Shown one piece after another: positions 6,372 to 10,152 of a stretch of 10,152 nt of DNA (its first letter is position 1; each line of letters opens with the position of its first letter). The stretch covers positions 1-10,152 of the forward strand of contig JAFYBI010000188.1 of NCBI GenBank assembly GCA_017540285.1, written 5' to 3'. This DNA comes from Clostridia bacterium (GTDB lineage Bacteria; Bacillota; Clostridia; Oscillospirales; CAG-272). The notes below the pieces were generated by a model. The model did not search any database, was not told where the DNA came from, and worked only from the letters and a program-made list of their open reading frames with translations. The position numbers were made by a program, and so were the translations under genes.

Positions 6372-8695
6372 AAAAGGGAATCCGGAAATCCGTGGCCGTT
6401 CTGCTGGCCCTTGCGCTGCTCTTGGGCGCGGGATGCCGCAAAAACCGCACCGACCTGCACGGGAGGCTCGACACCTCCCTCGTCAACGCGGCGGGGGAAC
6501 GCTACGCGCCGATCCCGCTGGCCCTGCCCGACGAGTGGTCGATGGCGGTCGGCGGCGGGGCGTGGCAGGATCCCGAAACGGGCGAGATCCTCGTTCCGGC
6601 GTCGGACGGCAACGGAAACTGCGCCGTCTTCCGGTTCGCGGCGGACGGGGCGCTGCTGTCGAAAACCGATTTTCCGGCGGAGGAGGGCTCCTCCCTTCTC
6701 GCGTCGGCGATCACACGGGACGGGGAGGAGGTCTGGGCGGCCCTGCTCGTATCGGACGGGATCGGCACGGTCCTGCGGCGGGTGAGGACCGCGGACGGGC
6801 AGGTCGTCTTCGAGCGGGCCTTTTCCGAACTGCATGAGCTGCCGCCGGACTTCTTCGTCGAGAGGATGGCGGCGGACGGCGACGGGGACCTCTGGCTCGC
6901 CGCAGGGGACACCGCGCTGGTCTATACGTCCTCCCTCGCCTTCCTCGGCGACGTGAAGCCGGGCGGGCGGATCTCGTCCCTCGCCGTCGATCCGGCGGGG
7001 CGGATGTGGGCGTCTGCCGAGATCGTCGAAAATCAGGACTGCGGCGCCTTCCGGCTGAACAAAAAGACCGGGGGCTGGGAGGAGTCGATCGGGCTGGACC
7101 CGACGAACCGGAATCTCGCCTTCTCGGCCGACGGAGACCTGTACTACGACACGAAGGAGGGCGTGCGCGCGCTTCACTGGGACGACGAAGGCCGGATCAC
7201 GGTGCGGCCCGTGATGAGCTTTCTCGCGTCGGGGATCGTCTGGGGCGAGGGCGGCAGCCTCGTCAGCGGGGAGGCCGGCGGGGACCGCTCCGAGCTGATG
7301 CTCGCGTCGGAGGACGGACTCCTGTTCCGCGCGGTGGAGGGGGAGGGGAGGCGCATCGTCTGCCGTCCGACCCTGTTCCGGCCCGCGGAGGAGGAAGACG
7401 GCGACGGCGTCGTCACGGTCCAGATCGCGTTCGCGAAGGACGACGGTCCGAAGCGGGAGAAGATCGTGAAATTCAACGCGGAGCACCCGGACATTCAAAT
7501 CACCCTGCTCGATTACAGCATCTACGACGAGAGCTACTACGCGGGCGAGCAGAAGCTCCTCTTGGACATGACGACCGGGATCATCTCGCCGGACATCGTC
7601 GTCGGGGGGGCGGACTCGCTCGTGATCATGACCCTCGCGCGTCAGAACCGGACCGTCGACCTTCTGCCGTACTTCGAAACCGAGGAGCTGCTCCGGCCCG
7701 ACAACATCTTCGGCATGGCAAGGCGGTTCTTCGACAACGGCGAGGGCGGGCTCTGGGGCTTCGCCGCGAGCATCCTGCCAGAGACGTGGGTGTCGTCGCG
7801 CGAGATCCTCGGGCCGTACGGGAGCGACGAGGGCTGGGGCGTGGAGGAATACCTCGATTTCGCCGAAAGCCTCCCCGCGGGGCAGTATCTCTGCTTCATG
7901 TACGGCGCGCGCGGCGTGAATTCGATGTATCTGCCGGGCGTCTTTGAGTCGTTCGTCGACATGGGGACCGGGACGTGCACCTTCGATTCGCCGCTCTTCG
8001 CGCGGTATCTGCGCCACCTCGACGCGCTGCCGACGGCGAAGGAAATCAGTGCGAACAGACCCGCATGCCGGGAACAGACCGAGCTGACCCGTGCCGGGTT
8101 CTTCGCGCTGTTCGACGCGCCGGGTGGCGGAGCGGAATACATCTTCGGCACGCCCGATTACGTGAACGTCGGCTATCCCTCGGACAACCCGGCGGGGCGG
8201 GTCAAGATCTACGCCTCCTCGTATGTGATCCCGAAGACCGCGCCGCACCCGGACGAGGCGTGGGAGGTCCTGCGCGCGTTCTTCCTCGACAAGGAGGCCC
8301 GGACCGCGGAGACCTCGCCCCTGAAATCCGATTACGACGAGGCGTGGGAGGCGAGCCGGGACCTGATCCACCTGCACTTCGAGAACGGCGCATGGACACA
8401 CTGGCCTGCGCCGATGTCCGAATACGACGAGGTGGCGGATCAGATCAAGGCCCTGCAGGATGTGATGAACCCCGGGATCTCCTACACGGTCGAGCCGCCG
8501 GACGAGGAACAGCATGAGCGGAAGCGGCGGTGGCTGGAGGAGGCGGGCGGCCGGGCGATCGATTTACTTCCCCCCGAGGTGAACGAACTCATCCGCGAGG
8601 AGATCTCGGCCTACCTCGGCGGCGTCGGGACGGCGGAGGAGTGCGCCAAAAAGATCCAGTCCCGCGTCTCGATCTGGCTGGCGGAGAACAAGTGA
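6368..8695 (+). CDS. Lipoprotein with propeller-like N-terminal half and solute-binding (family 1-like) C-terminal half, 775 aa
   Basis: The signal peptide (MKKGIRKS, then a Leu/Ala core) ends in LLLGAGC with Cys23 as the lipidation site; position -3 is Gly, which is allowed but not typical. Residues about 45-340 contain several D-x-x-G-x-[LIV]-[WY] blade motifs, such as ADGDGDLWLA (169-178), VDPAGRMWAS (207-216) and FSADGDLYYD (252-261). These suggest a beta-propeller of NHL or two-component-propeller kind. From about 350 the protein reads as an extracellular solute-binding protein: KREKIVKFNAEHPDIQITLLDYS (362-384), ISPDIVVGGAD (406-416), GFAASILPETWVSS (464-477) and a C-terminal EEISAYLGGVGTAEECAKKIQSRV (744-767). 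It is much longer than ordinary binding proteins (about 400-550 aa). The ATG overlaps the anti-sigma stop (ATGA) and follows GGGAGA. No permease or ATPase gene follows. I infer a surface-bound ligand sensor rather than a plain transporter component. Confidence 0.85.
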   Translation: MKKGIRKSVAVLLALALLLGAGCRKNRTDLHGRLDTSLVNAAGERYAPIPLALPDEWSMAVGGGAWQDPETGEILVPASDGNGNCAVFRFAADGALLSKTDFPAEEGSSLLASAITRDGEEVWAALLVSDGIGTVLRRVRTADGQVVFERAFSELHELPPDFFVERMAADGDGDLWLAAGDTALVYTSSLAFLGDVKPGGRISSLAVDPAGRMWASAEIVENQDCGAFRLNKKTGGWEESIGLDPTNRNLAFSADGDLYYDTKEGVRALHWDDEGRITVRPVMSFLASGIVWGEGGSLVSGEAGGDRSELMLASEDGLLFRAVEGEGRRIVCRPTLFRPAEEEDGDGVVTVQIAFAKDDGPKREKIVKFNAEHPDIQITLLDYSIYDESYYAGEQKLLLDMTTGIISPDIVVGGADSLVIMTLARQNRTVDLLPYFETEELLRPDNIFGMARRFFDNGEGGLWGFAASILPETWVSSREILGPYGSDEGWGVEEYLDFAESLPAGQYLCFMYGARGVNSMYLPGVFESFVDMGTGTCTFDSPLFARYLRHLDALPTAKEISANRPACREQTELTRAGFFALFDAPGGGAEYIFGTPDYVNVGYPSDNPAGRVKIYASSYVIPKTAPHPDEAWEVLRAFFLDKEARTAETSPLKSDYDEAWEASRDLIHLHFENGAWTHWPAPMSEYDEVADQIKALQDVMNPGISYTVEPPDEEQHERKRRWLEEAGGRAIDLLPPEVNELIREEISAYLGGVGTAEECAKKIQSRVSIWLAENK

Positions 8696-8710
8696 AGAAG
8701 TCCGTATCAA

Positions 8711-8750
8711 ACGAAAAACCGCGGATCCGTGTGGGTCCGCGGTCGTTTTC
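8711..8750. terminator. Bidirectional intrinsic terminator between convergent genes
   Basis: CCGCGGATCC (8719-8728) pairs with GGGTCCGCGG (8733-8742) over ten positions with one G-U pair, closing a GTGT loop. TCGTTTTC follows on the plus strand, and on the minus strand the stem is followed by TTTTTCGT (8718-8711). It can therefore end both the lipoprotein operon (stop at 8695) and the leftward glycosyltransferase gene (stop at 8768). Confidence 0.88.
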
Positions 8751-8767
8751 TGTCCCTTGCTTTCCGA

Positions 8768-9892
8768 TCATTTTTTTGCATGCCTTGCGAAGGACGCCTC
8801 GTACATCGTCTCGAGCCGCTCGGTCATGGCCTTCGCCGTGAACCGCTCGCAATAGAGGCGGCGTGCACCGTCGGAGAGCGCGGCGAGGAGGTCCTGATCG
8901 CCGATGAGGCGGCTGATTGCGGAGGCCATCGCGGGCGCGTCCTTCTCCGGGACGAGGAGGCCGTTCACCCCGTCCTCGATGAGGGTCGGGTTCCCCCCGT
9001 ACGTCGTCGCAACGGCGGGGATCCCCGCGCTCATGCCTTCGCACAGCGCGAGCGAGGTGGCCTCGGTCCCCCACGAGCAGTTGAGGTTGAGGTCCATGAT
9101 CCCGTAGTACGGCGCGACGTCGTCGGCAAAGCCCGCGAAGATCACGTTCCCGGTGATGCCGAGGTCGGCGGCCTGCTTCCGGAGCGCGTCCGCCTGGGTG
9201 CCCTCCCCGATGATGAGGAAGACGGTGTTCGGATGCGCGGCGAGGACTGTCTTTGCCGCGTCGAGAAGGTACGAGTGGCCCTTGTAGTCCTCGAGGCGCG
9301 CGGCGATCCCGCAGACGAAGTCCTCCCGCCCGATGCCGAGCTCGTTCCGGAGGGCGTCGCATTCCTCCGCGGTGACCTCCCGGAGCGGTTCGACGCCGTT
9401 GACGATGACGGTGATCATCTTCTCCGGGACGCCCGTGTCGGTGAGGTTCTTTTTGGCGGCCTCCGCGACGGCGACGATGTCGGTCGAGATCACGCGGTTG
9501 AGGAGCCCGTTGAGCTGTTTGCCGGGGAAGGTCGTGAGGCGCTTCGGCGGCGGGAAGACGCTGTGGCGGGTATAGAAGCGGCAGGGGACGTGCTCGAGCC
9601 ACGAGGCGACGCGGCCGGAGAGGGTGGCGTGGCAGTGCACGACGTCGGGGGAGAGATCCCGGATCATGCGGCGGAGTTCGCGGACCGAGCGGCGGTCCCA
9701 GCTCTCATCCACGCCGTATTCCATTTCGAGCACGGGGAATCCGGTCTCCCGCACGGCGGGGATGAGGGCGGAACCCTTCGGGAGGATGACCCAGCCGTCG
9801 AAGCGCGCGCGGTCAAAATTCCGGAGAACATGGACGAGGAGGCGTCCCGCGCCGCCGATATTGCTATCGGTGAGGATATTGAGGATTTTCAT
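8768..9892 (-). CDS. GT4-type glycosyltransferase, 374 aa
   Basis: This is a GT-B fold retaining glycosyltransferase that would move a sugar from a nucleotide-sugar donor to an acceptor in surface polysaccharide or glycolipid synthesis. The N-terminal acceptor lobe begins MKILNILTDSNIGGAGR, with the glycine loop (13-16), and includes SPDVVHCHATLSGRVASW (81-98). The linker carries NGVEP (165-169). The C-terminal donor lobe has CGIAARLEDYKGHSYLLDA (194-212, with R199 and K204 in the phosphate-contacting positions), FLIIGEGTQ (225-233), VIFAGF (250-255) and the EX7E motif E277-E285 within GTEATSLALCEGMSAGIP. Length is usual for GT4. The start at 9892 is chosen because family similarity begins there and AAGGAG lies ten bases upstream. 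The frame stays open to 10021, but that part runs through stem-loops and has no GT similarity. Donor and acceptor cannot be predicted, and no other polysaccharide gene is in view. Confidence 0.92.
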   Translation of the reverse strand: MKILNILTDSNIGGAGRLLVHVLRNFDRARFDGWVILPKGSALIPAVRETGFPVLEMEYGVDESWDRRSVRELRRMIRDLSPDVVHCHATLSGRVASWLEHVPCRFYTRHSVFPPPKRLTTFPGKQLNGLLNRVISTDIVAVAEAAKKNLTDTGVPEKMITVIVNGVEPLREVTAEECDALRNELGIGREDFVCGIAARLEDYKGHSYLLDAAKTVLAAHPNTVFLIIGEGTQADALRKQAADLGITGNVIFAGFADDVAPYYGIMDLNLNCSWGTEATSLALCEGMSAGIPAVATTYGGNPTLIEDGVNGLLVPEKDAPAMASAISRLIGDQDLLAALSDGARRLYCERFTAKAMTERLETMYEASFARHAKK

Positions 9893-9910
9893 GCGAAAAA
9901 ATCTCCTTCT

Positions 9911-10122
9911 CCGGGCAGTGCCCGGGGACACAAAGAGCGCGCGTCGAAGGTGCGCGCGGAGAAAGGACTCTGTCCTTTCATCCTTCTTGCGCGCTGACGC
10001 TTGCGGGGATGGATCGACCAAGTCGATTGTTTTTTTCGCCTGCGCGGCTGGCGGACAAGAGGACCGGCCGCGGCCCTCTTGTCAATCACCCCGGCCAGAG
10101 GCGCCGTTCCTCGCCTCTGGCC
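9911..10122. other. Stem-loop-rich leader of the glycosyltransferase gene
   Basis: No gene is supported between 9893 and the window end. Six inverted repeats follow one another. CCGGGC/GCCCGG lies at 9911-9925. GCGCGC/GCGCGC lies at 9937-9957. GAAAGGAC/GTCCTTTC lies at 9961-9979. ATCGAC/GTCGAT lies at 10013-10027 and is followed on the plus strand by seven T. GACAAGAGG/CCTCTTGTC lies at 10054-10083. GGCCAGAGGCG/CGCCTCTGGCC lies at 10093-10122. No convincing -10/-35 pair was found on the minus strand. The series looks like an assembly of extragenic repeat elements, though a structured leader RNA is not excluded. Confidence 0.55.
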
Positions 10123-10127
10123 TCCAG

Positions 10128-10144
10128 CCCTCAACGTGCGTACC
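10128..10144 (+). repeat. Dispersed direct repeat, right copy
   Basis: This is an exact 17-base copy of positions 3-19 in the same orientation. It directly follows the last stem-loop of the leader region. The sequence after it cannot be compared far because the window ends eight bases later. Confidence 0.7.
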
Positions 10145-10152
10145 GTGAGAAA

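Noticed and set aside
6230..8515. A 761-codon leftward open frame opposite the lipoprotein gene
   Set aside because: It is an antisense shadow of the lipoprotein gene, with Arg/Pro/Val/Gly-rich composition and no domain.
9893..10021. N-terminal extension of the glycosyltransferase to 10021
   Set aside because: The extra 43 codons run through three stem-loops, are Arg-rich, and precede a good ribosome site and the usual GT4 N-terminus at 9892.
10080..10085. TTGACA on the minus strand as a -35 for the glycosyltransferase gene
   Set aside because: It lies inside a stem arm and no -10-like hexamer occurs at 15-19 bases spacing.
1..10152. CRISPR array, transposase or integrase
   Set aside because: There are no regularly spaced direct repeats and no recombinase motif in any frame. 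The only long direct repeat has two copies 10 kb apart.

Overview
The window looks like a chromosomal segment of a GC-rich, low-complexity-repeat-bearing Clostridia-type Bacillota, probably an uncultured gut or rumen lineage. This is inferred from gene content and not from any marker gene. The clues are a zapA/U32 pair, an ECF sigma factor with a DUF4367-type anti-sigma factor, a large lipoprotein of solute-binding type, a stand-alone CAT-like acyltransferase-fold protein, strong purine-rich Shine-Dalgarno sites and strong codon bias to G/C in third position. That bias opens very long antisense reading frames, which I treat as shadows.

Layout. Positions 1-317 hold no gene I can support. They carry a dispersed repeat, two stem-loops and a loosely repetitive stretch that runs into the 3' end of the first gene. 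Positions 318-2926 are a leftward two-gene operon: zapA, then a U32-family protein that overlaps it by ATGA. A divergent promoter region (about 2970-3150) then starts the rightward single-gene unit of a DUF937 protein (3210-3833), closed by a textbook terminator. A leftward CAT-like gene (3974-4831) and a rightward three-gene operon (5090-8695) diverge from a 258-bp region holding three promoter candidates. The operon encodes an ECF sigma factor, its membrane anti-sigma factor and a 775-residue lipoprotein joining a propeller-like N-terminal half to a solute-binding C-terminal half. A bidirectional terminator separates it from a leftward GT4 glycosyltransferase gene (8768-9892). The last 260 bases are a mosaic of stem-loops ending in a second copy of the repeat seen at the window start.

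How they may work together. zapA and the U32 gene belong to core cell division and RNA-modification or cofactor hydroxylation housekeeping. The most system-like part is the translationally coupled sigma / anti-sigma / lipoprotein operon. It looks like a cell-surface sensing device in which an exported binding protein could feed a signal to the anti-sigma factor. The 5' region contains both a housekeeping-type promoter and a candidate ECF-type promoter, which would allow autoregulation. No CRISPR array, transposase, tRNA or rRNA was seen.
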